DNA of 45,823 bases, from contig CAYYHA010000007.1 in NCBI GenBank assembly GCA_964471535.1, forward strand, positions 1 through 45,823, given 5' to 3'. The position numbers and the translations under genes are program-made. The first letter of the stretch is position 1. Each line of letters opens with the position of its first letter. Below the pieces are notes generated by a model. The model had not been told where the DNA came from. It saw only the letters and a program-made list of their open reading frames with translations, and searched no databases. Below are positions 25,849 through 34,913 of this stretch, in pieces. This stretch comes from CAYYHA01 sp964471535. GTDB lineage: Bacteria > Myxococcota > Myxococcia > SLRQ01.

Positions 25849-26637
25849 ATGCGCATCACCTCCTGGATGGGAAAGCTGGTGGGTGCGGTCGTCGGCGGCG
25901 CCCTCTACGGGCTCGTCGGCCTGGCGATCGGGCTCTTCGCCGGCGCGCTGCTCGACTACTGGATCGCCCGGGAGACCGAGGATCCCGAGGAGGTGCTGAA
26001 GGACCGCGAGTACCGGCCACGGAGTGCACGGGAGATCGACGAAGAGGCACAGCTCGCCTTCGCCAGACACCTGGTGCAGCTCTTCGCCGCGACGGCGCAG
26101 GCTGACGGATCCGTGCGCCGCGAGGAGGTGGCGGTCATCCGGGAGTTCTTCGAGCAGCGGCTGCACTTCACCGGGCCCCGCCTCGACGAGGTGCGGCGCA
26201 TGCTGAAGCAGGCGCTGCGCACCGAGGTGGATCTCGAGGGGGCGGCGAAGGCCTATGCCGCCGCCAGCGAGCCAGCGGACCGCCTGCTCTTCCTCCAGGC
26301 GCTCTACGAACTCGGTCTCGGCGACGGGGACATCAATACTTCCCAGCAGCGCACCATCAACGAGATCGCGCGCCATCTTGGTATCTCGGAGCAGGACCAC
26401 CGCATGGTGCGGCAGCTCTTCTTCACCGAGCCCGGCCTCGAGGAGGACTACCGTCTCCTCGGCTTGAGCCCCGACGCGGAGGACGCCGCGGTGAAGAAGG
26501 CCTACCGGGCGCTCGCTGCCCGCCACCACCCGGACAAGGTGCTGCACCTAGGAGAGGAGGCGGTGGCCATGGCCCAGCAGCGCTTCGCCGAGCTTCAGGC
26601 GGCCTACGATCGGATCAAATCGGCCCGGGGCCTGTGA
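25849..26637 (+). CDS. djlA: DjlA-like membrane-anchored TerB/DnaJ co-chaperone
   Basis: A 262-residue protein with one N-terminal Gly-rich membrane segment (about 8-36, VVGGALYGLVGLAIGLFAG). A TerB-like all-helical domain follows (about 60-180; ATAQADGSVRREEVAVIREFF), and a C-terminal J domain (about 198-260) carries the HPD motif in RHHPDK. This order matches E. coli DjlA, which stimulates DnaK at the inner membrane and influences envelope stress signalling. It is the last gene of the SH3-M48-DjlA run; the start at ATG 25849 has no clear Shine-Dalgarno, so translation probably depends on the upstream gene. Confidence 0.9.
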   Translation: MRITSWMGKLVGAVVGGALYGLVGLAIGLFAGALLDYWIARETEDPEEVLKDREYRPRSAREIDEEAQLAFARHLVQLFAATAQADGSVRREEVAVIREFFEQRLHFTGPRLDEVRRMLKQALRTEVDLEGAAKAYAAASEPADRLLFLQALYELGLGDGDINTSQQRTINEIARHLGISEQDHRMVRQLFFTEPGLEEDYRLLGLSPDAEDAAVKKAYRALAARHHPDKVLHLGEEAVAMAQQRFAELQAAYDRIKSARGL

Positions 26638-26664
26638 GGGCTCACCTCTCCGCCCGCGGGCTGC

Positions 26665-26690
26665 TAGAGTCGGGGGAGGGAGGGAACCCG
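26665..26690 (+). promoter_or_regulatory. -10-like TAGAGT with 20-base leader and strong Shine-Dalgarno
   Basis: TAGAGT (26665-26670) is followed by a 20-base leader with GGGAGGGAGGGAA before ATG 26691, giving the large lipoprotein its own likely promoter. Confidence 0.4.
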
Positions 26691-29600
26691 ATGCGCAGAT
26701 TCCAGCGGATCCTCGCCGCCGCGTGCTTCGTCCTCTTCTCCCTCGTGGCCGCCTGTGACTGTGGCGGCGCACCCGGGGATGGCGACGGGGAGCGAAGGCC
26801 GGATGCGACCAAGAGTACCCTCGAGGCCGAGAGCCCCGTGGTCGCCGACGGGGTGAGCACCGGGCGGATCACGGCCACCATCGTCGACGCGGCAGGCAAG
26901 CCGCTCCCGGGCGTGACGGTGGTCTTCCGGAGCACCCGGGAGAGTGACCAGATCACCCAGCCCTCGGGTCCCACCGGCGACGACGGCGTGGCCCGGGGTT
27001 CGATCCTCTCCACCGAACCGGGCGAGGTCACCCTCTCGGCGACGGCGAACGACGTCGAGCTCGAGGCCCAAGCAGCGGTCCTCTTCGTGGAGGCCTGCGG
27101 CCCGGGGGAGGCCCGCTGCGACGGGAAAACCTGCGTGGACACGGAGAGCAACGTGGCGCACTGCGGTGGTTGCGACCAGCCCTGCGAGGGAGGACCGAAC
27201 GCTGCTCCGGCCTGCGTGATGGGATCGTGCACCCTCGCCTGCGACGAGGGATTCGCCGACTGCGACGGAGATCCCTCGAACGGCTGCGAGGCGGACCTCT
27301 CCTCCCCGGAGCACTGCGGGCGCTGTGGTAATGCCTGCGCGGGGGCACCCCAGGCCTCTGGACAGTGCGCCGATCCGGCATCGGGACGCTGCGGGCTCGC
27401 GTGCGACCCCGGCTTCGCCGACTGTGACGGCGATCCCGTCACCGGCTGCGAGACGTCGATCAGCACCGACAGTGACTGTGGCGCCTGCGGCAACGACTGC
27501 AATGGCGTGGGCGTGGCCGGCGGCGTGGGGCGCTGCGCCGACCCCGCCACCGCGACCTGCGCGGTCGACTGCGATCCGGGCTTCGGGGACTGCGACGGTG
27601 ACCCGTCGAACGGGTGTGAGGCGGCACTGGACAGCGCGGCCGCCTGCGGCAGCTGTGCGGTGAGCTGCGCCGGCGGACCCAACGACGTCCCCTTCTGCGC
27701 CGATCCCGCCACCCAGACCTGTGGATGGCGCTGCAACCCAGGCTACGAGGACTGCGATCCGCAGGTGGATGGGTGCGAGACCGACGTCCTCTCCGACGCC
27801 AACCACTGTGGTGGGTGTGGCAACGCCTGTCCCATTCCGGCCAACGGCACTGCAATGTGCAGCGGGGGGCGCTGCACCTTCGCCTGCAGCGCCGGCTTCG
27901 CCGACTGCAACCTCGATCTGGGCGCTCCCAATGGCGATGGCTGCGAGACGGATCTCTCGCAGGGAGACTGCGGCTGCCGGCTCTCGTTGACCGCGGCCAC
28001 CTCCACCTGCCTGACGGCGGGCAGTGGGGCGAGGACGGCGGTTTACGTCGAGCTGGTGGACGCCTCCGGCATGGCGGTGAGTGGTGCCACCGTGACCATC
28101 GACAGCCCGGGCTTGAACTGGTTGGGGCCGGTGACCGAGTCGAGCAGCCGGCCGGGCACCTATTTCCGGGTCGGGGAGGTGCTGCCGGCGAGCGGAGACG
28201 TGGTGGTGAATCTCTCGGTGAGCAGCGCCGAGTGCGGGACCGACGAGCCGCTTCGACCTGTGACGATCTCGGTCGCAGACCCGGTGAGTGCCGGCCCGGA
28301 GGGCGGCACCGGCGGGTGCAGCCCGCAGGACGGCAATGTGCAGGTGCAGGTGGTCTCCGCCGAGGATGGGACGCCCATCGAAGGTGCCTTCGTGATGGTG
28401 GGTCAGGCCGAGGATCCCACCGCCTTCCACGGCGACTACGAGAGCGTCCTCGCCGGCAGCCCGGGGAATTCTGGGAATACCGCATCGACCGACGCCGCGG
28501 GCCGCGCCCGCTTCTCCGACTTTGGCGACGCGCTCGACGGAGCGCTGACCGTGACTGCCGGCGCGCCCGGGCGTGCCTACGTCTCGCTCGTGGGCATCGG
28601 TGCCTCGGACGTGGTCCTGGCGCTCCCCGCCTACGGTCCTCCGCCCGCCGAGGTCGTCCTGGACGGGGCGGTGACGGCCCCCGGGTACCCCACCAACAAC
28701 GACAACCGGGTGGAAGCGGCGCTGGTGGTACCGGAGGTCGAGATGGACTTCGTCGCCCGTTTCGATCTGGCGGCGCTCTTCGAGAACAACCGCACCGTCG
28801 ACGTCAGCGGCGGCATCCTCTGCCCGAACACCGGCTTCACCGTCGCATCGAACATCGAGGTGCCGGACCAGAGCGAGGTCGGCTGCGCGGTGACCGGCGG
28901 CACGCCCTGGATCCTCACCCCGCAGGCAGGCGGCAGCACCGATCTCTTCGCGCTGCAGGTCGATGGATCGGTGATCGATCTCTTGAATGGGGGCTCTGCG
29001 CTCGACCTCCTTGCGGTCATGGTGCCGCGGCGGGTCGGTGTGCTCTCCGCCGTGAGTCTCGGCGGCGACCAGAGCGGGCTCGTGCTGCCCGCCGATACGC
29101 TGGTGAGTGCGACCATGCCCGTCACCCTCAGCGGCGCACCGCTCGGGGCGGTGTGGGCGCTTGCGGTGGGCGATCTCGATGGGCTGCAAGGCGACGGCCG
29201 TCTCTTCATCGAGGGCTTCGAGGTGGCTGCCGACTCGACGGCGCTCACGGCGACGCTGCACACCGCCGATCCAACGGGCGCCTTCGCCAACAAGTCCGAT
29301 TTCGCAGTAGGCCTCTCCACGGCGGGCGGCGCCCTCTCCCTGGTCATGGATCGGAGCACCACCGGCCGCGCCGCCCCCCGGACCCTGGACGGCTTCTACG
29401 CCTTCCCCAATGCCAACATCGTCGGTCGCGAGTTCCAATGGGACGACGTTGCCGGCAGCGGCGGCGCCGACTACCACCTCGCCCGCAGTGAGCTACGCAG
29501 GGTGACACCGACGGGGGACTATACACAGCACAACGAGCCCTTCTGGATCGTCTACACCCCCGGGGGCTACACCCTGCCGGTGGGCCGGCGCGGCTTCGAT

Positions 29601-29807
29601 CTGCCCACGCTGCCTCCCTCGGCACCGCGGGCGGCCGATGGGGGCTACCTGGTGCCCGGGCCGGGGCAGTTCAACGAGTGGTTCCTCGCCCTGTGGTACC
29701 TCGGTGGGCTTCCGAACCCGGCGGACTTCGATCTCGCCGCGCACGCCTTCGGCGGCGAGTCGGCTTACCTGACCAAGCTGGCCAACGACACCACCGTGAT
29801 GCCCTAG
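26691..29807 (+). CDS. large lipoprotein with Ig-like domain and Cys-rich repeats
   Basis: A 1038-residue surface or periplasmic lipoprotein. The lipobox is LVAAC (Cys about residue 20) with Asp at +2. Residues about 40-133 look like a Big_1 bacterial Ig domain (VVADGVSTGRITATIVDAAG). Residues about 135-430 hold roughly five Cys-rich repeats of about 50 residues built on CGxCGNxC ... C.xGFxDCDGDPxNGCE. A carboxypeptidase-regulatory-like segment (PIEGAFVMVG, TDAAGRARFSD) begins near 545, and a long beta-rich region runs to the end. Such Cys-rich repeats are common in myxobacterial surface proteins; function is unknown. The start at ATG 26691 fits the Shine-Dalgarno and signal peptide; a start at 26634 would overlap djlA. 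Part of its C-terminal half resembles the next two proteins. Confidence 0.88.
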   Translation: MRRFQRILAAACFVLFSLVAACDCGGAPGDGDGERRPDATKSTLEAESPVVADGVSTGRITATIVDAAGKPLPGVTVVFRSTRESDQITQPSGPTGDDGVARGSILSTEPGEVTLSATANDVELEAQAAVLFVEACGPGEARCDGKTCVDTESNVAHCGGCDQPCEGGPNAAPACVMGSCTLACDEGFADCDGDPSNGCEADLSSPEHCGRCGNACAGAPQASGQCADPASGRCGLACDPGFADCDGDPVTGCETSISTDSDCGACGNDCNGVGVAGGVGRCADPATATCAVDCDPGFGDCDGDPSNGCEAALDSAAACGSCAVSCAGGPNDVPFCADPATQTCGWRCNPGYEDCDPQVDGCETDVLSDANHCGGCGNACPIPANGTAMCSGGRCTFACSAGFADCNLDLGAPNGDGCETDLSQGDCGCRLSLTAATSTCLTAGSGARTAVYVELVDASGMAVSGATVTIDSPGLNWLGPVTESSSRPGTYFRVGEVLPASGDVVVNLSVSSAECGTDEPLRPVTISVADPVSAGPEGGTGGCSPQDGNVQVQVVSAEDGTPIEGAFVMVGQAEDPTAFHGDYESVLAGSPGNSGNTASTDAAGRARFSDFGDALDGALTVTAGAPGRAYVSLVGIGASDVVLALPAYGPPPAEVVLDGAVTAPGYPTNNDNRVEAALVVPEVEMDFVARFDLAALFENNRTVDVSGGILCPNTGFTVASNIEVPDQSEVGCAVTGGTPWILTPQAGGSTDLFALQVDGSVIDLLNGGSALDLLAVMVPRRVGVLSAVSLGGDQSGLVLPADTLVSATMPVTLSGAPLGAVWALAVGDLDGLQGDGRLFIEGFEVAADSTALTATLHTADPTGAFANKSDFAVGLSTAGGALSLVMDRSTTGRAAPRTLDGFYAFPNANIVGREFQWDDVAGSGGADYHLARSELRRVTPTGDYTQHNEPFWIVYTPGGYTLPVGRRGFDLPTLPPSAPRAADGGYLVPGPGQFNEWFLALWYLGGLPNPADFDLAAHAFGGESAYLTKLANDTTVMP
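27094..27975 (+). repeat. tandem Cys-rich coding repeats
   Basis: About five imperfect repeats of roughly 150 bases encode CGxCGNxC and FADCDGDPSNGCE units. The DNA copies around 27258 and 27585 are near-identical in the DCDGDPSNGCEA segment, suggesting duplication within the gene. Confidence 0.75.
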
Positions 29808-29820
29808 GAAGCGTGAGACC

Positions 29821-29830
29821 CCGCCGGCGG
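29821..29830. terminator. 10-base perfect palindrome between convergent genes
   Basis: CCGCCGGCGG is a perfect palindrome in the 36-base gap between two convergent lipoprotein genes. It could act as a bidirectional stop signal, but there is no T-tract on either strand. Confidence 0.25.
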
Positions 29831-29843
29831 CAGGTGTCGTGGC

Positions 29844-32114
29844 CTAGCGCACGTAGAGGAAGGTGTCGGAGCTGAACGCCTGCGGGCCGCTCCGCAGGCG
29901 CTCGCCCGACCAGCGGGCCATGTCGAGCGGTGCATCGTAGCGTTCGACTCGAAGCTCGATCGCCACCTCGTCACCGGGCTCGAGCGCCGCAGTGGCCGCG
30001 GCAGGCAGCGCCAGCGGCGCCATGGCCGCGGCATCGAAGTCCCGGTAGAGGTCCCAGAGGGCATCATCCCGAGCCACCTCGCGGCTGCCGGTCTGGGTCG
30101 GGACGTCGAAGCGGCTGCGGGCGCGGACGACGAGGTGCACGAGGTCCCCGTCCTGCGGCAGCGCCCGCTCGGGCAGGGCGGGGGGGAGCGTGTTCACCGC
30201 CGGGTCGGGTGCGGTGAGGCGGCTCACGTAGGCGGTGCACCCCCCGTCCACCACCGCCGTAGACTCGTCGCTGCGCCGGCACTGCAGGTAGACCTGCGGG
30301 CCCGGATCGTCGGGGTCGAGGAGCCGAGGCAGGCTCAGGGTGCCGCTGGCCGGGGTCGTCTCCCCGGCGGCCAGCGGCGCGCGGACCACCGCGCGTCCCT
30401 CGAGCATGCGGTACTCGGCGCGGGGGCCGTTTGCCCAGATCCCGCGGGTGGTCACGAGTTCCACCTCGAGGGTGGGGGCGGCGAACGCCTGGCCGAAGTC
30501 GGGGACGCCGAAGGCGCTGGCGGGCCGGCTGCGCGGCGCCGCCCGCACGAAGTCGAGGCCGAAGGGAAGGCGTCCCGCTTCGGTATCGGCCAACGCCACG
30601 GCGATGGTGTAGGGCACCTCGGTCTCCGGCACGCCGGTGTCGGCTGGGACGTCCAGCCACACGTATTCCTTGGGGTCCTTCGAGGTTCCGTCGGGGTTCT
30701 TGATCTCCACGCGCGTGCGGTCGGGGAGGTGGTCTGCGACCCGGGGGTCGGGGAGGGCCGCCGGCGCCTCTGCAGTCGCCACCGCCGCCGGAGCCACCAC
30801 GGCGTGGCGCCGGCTCACCATCGTGCTGGGATCGAAGGGCCACGGCACCCTGTCCTCTTCGAAGGTGACAGTCGCGGGGACCTCGAGGAAGACCTGCAGG
30901 TCCTCGGGGCGAAGGGGCGCCTCGAGCGCCCGGGTCCCTCCGCTCGGGACGTCGAGTTCGACGAGCCCCACGAAGAGGATGTCGAGCCGCATGGATCCGA
31001 AGAGGGCGCCGGGGTCGGTGCCTCCACCCGTGAGCGCCGGAACGAGGGCCGAGGTGTCCACGGACACGAGGCCGCCGAGCACGAAGAAGCGCTGCCGGCC
31101 CGCCGGTGCGTCGACGACGAATTTGGTCAGGGGATCGGGTTCGAGTTCGGGCGGCAGACCCAGGAGTGAGACGCCCAGAGAGTTGAGCACCGCATCGTCG
31201 GTGGTGAGGTTGCCGGGCAGGGCGAAGGTGGGGGTGTGGGGCCTGCCCAAGAGATCCCCCACCGCGAGGTCGGCGGCGCCCCCTTCGGGCATTGGGGCGA
31301 TCACCACCGCGCGAAGCTGCTCCGAGACCACCTCTCCCGCATCGAGAGAGAGCATGGGAGCGATGGCGGGCAGGCGGTCGAAGAGGTCGAAGTCGATCTG
31401 CCCAGTGAGGGTTCCCCGCGGCCTTGCTGCCTTCGCGGCGTCGCTGGGCCACAAAGGGACGACCAGCTCCGCCGAGACCGCGTCGACCAGCGTCGCGCCG
31501 CGGTAGGCCGGGCGCTCCTTCGCGGGGGTCGTAGGGTCGAGGTCGGCGTCGTACGAGACGGTGCCCGGGCCCTCGACGTGAAGGGTCTCCGGTGCGGCCA
31601 GCGAGGCATCCTCGAGGGTCACCTGCCCCGAGGCATCGGTGTGGCCCGTCAGGTCGCGGCCGTCGATGCGAACGGTCGCCCCTTCGATGGGTGCGCCCGT
31701 CTCGGCGTCGATCACCGTCACCGTGAGCGAACCGTCGATGTACGGGGGCGCCTCGGCGCGGACGACGGCCGATGCGGAGGCCTCGGCCTCACCGTCACTT
31801 ACCGTTACCTGCACCTCGAAGCGGCCGGCGGCGTCGGCGACGAAGTGGGCCGACGCGCCGTCGGCCGACAGCTCGGCGTTACTCCCTTCCGGCCGACCGA
31901 GCCACGACCACTCGTAGGTGAGGGCGTCGCCATCGGGATCCGAGGCGACGGCGTCGAGGCGCACCGTCTCGCCCACGAGGACGGTCTCTTCGCCGCCGAG
32001 TTCCACCACGGGGGGCGCATTGGGTGGCGGCGCATCCGTGGGGCACGCACTGAGAAGGAGTGGGGCAAGGGCGAGCCCGAGCCGCAAGGCCCGGCGGGCG
32101 AAAGGTGCGTTCAT
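29844..32114 (-). CDS. PKD-domain lipoprotein, paralogue of the divergent gene
   Basis: A 756-residue predicted lipoprotein (lipobox LLLSAC, Cys about residue 24). A PKD domain spans about 30-120 (SDPDGDALTYEWSW). A carboxypeptidase-regulatory-like/CnaB-type beta domain follows (about 125-200; IDAETGAPIEGATVRIDG, TDASGQVTLED). The rest is a long region shared with the divergent neighbour, including DLFDRLP, LPGNLTTDD and RQRFFVLGGLVSVDTSALVP. Cys residues near the C-terminus (LQCRRSDE, GGCTAY) may form a disulphide. The start at ATG 32114 follows a GGAGGG Shine-Dalgarno, and TAGGGT lies 20 bases upstream. The role is unknown; PKD domains usually mediate protein or polysaccharide contacts at the surface. 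Confidence 0.88.
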   Translation of the reverse strand: MNAPFARRALRLGLALAPLLLSACPTDAPPPNAPPVVELGGEETVLVGETVRLDAVASDPDGDALTYEWSWLGRPEGSNAELSADGASAHFVADAAGRFEVQVTVSDGEAEASASAVVRAEAPPYIDGSLTVTVIDAETGAPIEGATVRIDGRDLTGHTDASGQVTLEDASLAAPETLHVEGPGTVSYDADLDPTTPAKERPAYRGATLVDAVSAELVVPLWPSDAAKAARPRGTLTGQIDFDLFDRLPAIAPMLSLDAGEVVSEQLRAVVIAPMPEGGAADLAVGDLLGRPHTPTFALPGNLTTDDAVLNSLGVSLLGLPPELEPDPLTKFVVDAPAGRQRFFVLGGLVSVDTSALVPALTGGGTDPGALFGSMRLDILFVGLVELDVPSGGTRALEAPLRPEDLQVFLEVPATVTFEEDRVPWPFDPSTMVSRRHAVVAPAAVATAEAPAALPDPRVADHLPDRTRVEIKNPDGTSKDPKEYVWLDVPADTGVPETEVPYTIAVALADTEAGRLPFGLDFVRAAPRSRPASAFGVPDFGQAFAAPTLEVELVTTRGIWANGPRAEYRMLEGRAVVRAPLAAGETTPASGTLSLPRLLDPDDPGPQVYLQCRRSDESTAVVDGGCTAYVSRLTAPDPAVNTLPPALPERALPQDGDLVHLVVRARSRFDVPTQTGSREVARDDALWDLYRDFDAAAMAPLALPAAATAALEPGDEVAIELRVERYDAPLDMARWSGERLRSGPQAFSSDTFLYVR

Positions 32115-32193
32115 CGTCGATCCCTCCGGAGACGACCCTACCGGGGGCATCGGAGGCCGACAAGGCGGCCCCGAAGCCTGTTAGACTCGTCCC
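32115..32193. promoter_or_regulatory. 79-base divergent promoter region between paralogous lipoproteins
   Basis: The minus strand has TAGGGT (32135-32140) with a 20-base leader and Shine-Dalgarno. The plus strand has TAGACT (32182-32187) six bases before ATG 32194 and no Shine-Dalgarno. The two paralogues are therefore predicted to use different modes of translation initiation. Confidence 0.45.
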
Positions 32194-34812
32194 ATGCCGC
32201 GTCGTCGACCGGCCTCGCCGCACGCCGCATGGGCCGCTCTGTGGCTCCTCACGGCTGCCGCCTGCCCCCGGCCGACCGGTGCAGGGAACGTCGCGCCCAG
32301 TGCCGACGGCGGCCCGGATCAGACCGTGCCCCTCGGCCGGACGGTGGTGCTCCACGGCAGCTGCACCGACCCGGATCCAGAGGACGCAGGGCGGCTGGAG
32401 TACCGCTGGAACCTCGAGGACTGGCCCCTCGAATCCTCGCTGGGGCCCGGCGACATCGAGGGACGGGAGCGCGCCGACGCGTACTTTCGACCCGATGTGA
32501 CGGGCGTGTGGCGCTTCTCCTTCCAGTGTGACGACGGGAAGGCAGCCAGCGCCATCGACAGCGTCACGGTCACCGTCACACCACCGCCGCCCAACGCGCC
32601 GCCGGTGGTCGATGCCGGCGAGGATCAGCAGATCTTGCTCGGCGACACCGTCCGGCTGGTTGCGAGCGCCTCCGACCCCGATGGCGATCCCCTCACCTTC
32701 ACGTGGTCGCTCGCAGCCGTGCCGGGCGGCAGCGGCCTGGACGATGCAGATCTCGTGCAGGATGGGGGACCACAGCTTAGTGCGACCCCGGATGTCGCCG
32801 GTGCCTACACCTTCGAAGTAACGGCCCAAGACGGGCGGGGCGGAGAGGCCCGGGACTCGGTGGCGGTCACCGTGGAGGCGGTGGAGCGGCTCGCCGGAGA
32901 GCTGCGGCTGCGCGTCCTTGCCGTCCCGGAGCTCGAGCCCGTGCCCGATGTACCGGTCTTCGTCGGTGGACAGCCGGCGGGAAGCACCGATGCCGAGGGT
33001 CGGCTCGTCTACACGGATCCCGCCTTGACCGGACCGGTGGCGGTCAGCGCCGTACCACCCGGTGTTGTCGCCTACGATCACGACAGCGACCCCGATACGC
33101 CGTCCCTCGACGTGCCCGAATGGGTGGCGACCACGGTGACGGGGATCGACCGGGCGGAGGCGACCCTGCTCGTCCATCGCAGTGCGGTCGCGGAGGCGGC
33201 GAGGTCCACCGGCCGGGTGGTCGCCTACGTCCCACAGACGCTCTTCGACCGACTCCCGCCCGTCGAGCGGATGTTCTCCGTCGCGGGGGGGCGCATGAGC
33301 GGGCAGCTGCGCATGGTGCTCCTCGCACCGGTGTTGCCGCGCCATGGGCTCGGCACACTCGACCTCGGGGACGTCTTCGCTCCCTCGCAGACGCCGGAGG
33401 TGCCGCTGCCGGGCAACCTCGCCACCGACGATCTCTTCTTCGACGAGAACGCGGCGCTCTTCGGCCGCAGTCCCGGCCCCGGCGGAGAGCCCGCCTTCAC
33501 GCGCATCGAAATCGAAGTGCCCCCGGGGCCTCGCCGCTTCTACGTCCTCGCGGGCATCGCCACCGTGGACCTCGCCCGGCTCCTGCCCCTGCTCGCCGCC
33601 GGAGGAGGTGCGGGCGCGCTCACCGGCGAGTTGGGCGTGGTCCTAGGTGCGATCGAGTTCCAGACGCTTGCCGTGGGTATCGTCGAAGCCGAGGTGCCCG
33701 AGGGCGGCGTCCTCGACCTCTCCTCGCTCCTCGCCGAGCCCGACCGTTGGCCGCTTCTGGCCCGCGTCGACTATGCATCGGCGCAGGTGCAGGAGGAGGT
33801 GTGTGACAGCTCGGGCAGCTGCCTCTCTCTCGATCGCGTGCGCCTCTTCCCGGCCGACGAGCTCACCCTCACGACCAGCGAAGCCCTGGCGGACCCCCGC
33901 CTGGCCGCGGCCGTGCCGGAGTCGGCACCCTTCGAGCGCTACTGCACCGATGGGGGGGCGCCGGCGCCCTGCGATCCGCCGCAGATCCTCGATCTTACGG
34001 TGCCTCCCGACGTGCACACCGATCTCCCCTTCGAGGTGGACCTGGTGGGTCTCGTCTTTCCCCCCGGCCACGCACTGCTCCCCGAGGGTGGGGTGGTGCC
34101 GACTGGGTTCCGGGTGCCCCGCGCTCCGCAGCACGCAGCGGAAGAGGTCCGCTTCGCCGTCCCGCGCCTCGAAGGCCCGCTCGGGGGCTTGAGCTATGCG
34201 GCGGTCTCGATTCAGGCAAGGCGGCTCCTGACCGGTCCCCGCGGGGACGTTCGCTTCTCTCCGGGACGGGTGATGCGCCTGGCGCGGGGGCTCGTTCCCG
34301 GGGCGCGGGCGACGTGGGAGGATCCGCCCCCGCTCCCCCGGCTCGCGGGCGATCCCGGGGGCCTGCGGGTCGAGGTGCGCTTCGACGTGGCGGACAATAC
34401 GCAGGATCCGCCGGTGGTGCGCGGTGCCTGGGCGCTCTCCCTTGGACCCGGGCCCACCCGTGATGCGCCGGATCTTCCCGCCGAGCTGGCCCGTGAGGGC
34501 AACAGTCTCTCTCCGGGCCCCGAACTCACGGTGCTCGGCGTTGCAGCGGTGGTTGGGGAGAGCACCATGTCGGCAGGGCTGCCCACCACCGTGCCCCTGT
34601 GGGAGATCTGGGTTCCTCCGGGCTCGAGTCCGCTCCCCGTACCGCCCGCCCCCGTTGCCCTGCCGCCGGCAGGGGAGGGCGTGTGGCTGTCGGTGACCGA
34701 CCTTGGTTTCGACGCCAGCTTCAGCTACCAGCGGCCGGACCCCGGCGTCTTCGCAGGGCGTCGGGCCTGGAGCAGCCGGGACACCTGGGCCTTCCGGGTG
34801 CCACCCCCCTAG
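32194..34812 (+). CDS. PKD-domain lipoprotein, paralogue of the divergent gene
   Basis: An 872-residue predicted lipoprotein (LLTAAAC, Cys about residue 24). It has two PKD-like domains (about 32-128 and 135-228; SDPDGDPLTFTWSL is the clear signature of the second). A carboxypeptidase-regulatory-like domain covers about 230-320 (VPDVPVFVGGQ, TDAEGRLVY), and a long C-terminal region is shared with the divergent gene: TLFDRLPPVERMFS, LPGNLATDD and RRFYVLAGIATVDLARLLPLL align with it. Cys pairs (EVCDSSGSCLS, YCTDGGAPAPCD) suggest disulphides. It is one PKD domain longer than its neighbour, so duplication or loss has occurred since they separated. The start at ATG 32194 is supported by TAGACT six bases upstream. 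Confidence 0.88.
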   Translation: MPRRRPASPHAAWAALWLLTAAACPRPTGAGNVAPSADGGPDQTVPLGRTVVLHGSCTDPDPEDAGRLEYRWNLEDWPLESSLGPGDIEGRERADAYFRPDVTGVWRFSFQCDDGKAASAIDSVTVTVTPPPPNAPPVVDAGEDQQILLGDTVRLVASASDPDGDPLTFTWSLAAVPGGSGLDDADLVQDGGPQLSATPDVAGAYTFEVTAQDGRGGEARDSVAVTVEAVERLAGELRLRVLAVPELEPVPDVPVFVGGQPAGSTDAEGRLVYTDPALTGPVAVSAVPPGVVAYDHDSDPDTPSLDVPEWVATTVTGIDRAEATLLVHRSAVAEAARSTGRVVAYVPQTLFDRLPPVERMFSVAGGRMSGQLRMVLLAPVLPRHGLGTLDLGDVFAPSQTPEVPLPGNLATDDLFFDENAALFGRSPGPGGEPAFTRIEIEVPPGPRRFYVLAGIATVDLARLLPLLAAGGGAGALTGELGVVLGAIEFQTLAVGIVEAEVPEGGVLDLSSLLAEPDRWPLLARVDYASAQVQEEVCDSSGSCLSLDRVRLFPADELTLTTSEALADPRLAAAVPESAPFERYCTDGGAPAPCDPPQILDLTVPPDVHTDLPFEVDLVGLVFPPGHALLPEGGVVPTGFRVPRAPQHAAEEVRFAVPRLEGPLGGLSYAAVSIQARRLLTGPRGDVRFSPGRVMRLARGLVPGARATWEDPPPLPRLAGDPGGLRVEVRFDVADNTQDPPVVRGAWALSLGPGPTRDAPDLPAELAREGNSLSPGPELTVLGVAAVVGESTMSAGLPTTVPLWEIWVPPGSSPLPVPPAPVALPPAGEGVWLSVTDLGFDASFSYQRPDPGVFAGRRAWSSRDTWAFRVPPP

Positions 34813-34913
34813 GCGGCGCCAGCTCCGCGGCGGACGGGCGAGACGGCGGACGGGGCGCCTTGCTCCATGGCAACGCGAGGGGCACGCCGAGGGGGTTCAT
34901 CGGGCCTGCGGCC

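Noticed and set aside
26691..29807. Possible eukaryotic-type EGF or metallothionein domains in the Cys-rich repeats
   Set aside because: The CGxCGNxC and DCDGDPxNGCE spacing fits bacterial, especially myxobacterial, surface repeats and does not match EGF cysteine spacing.
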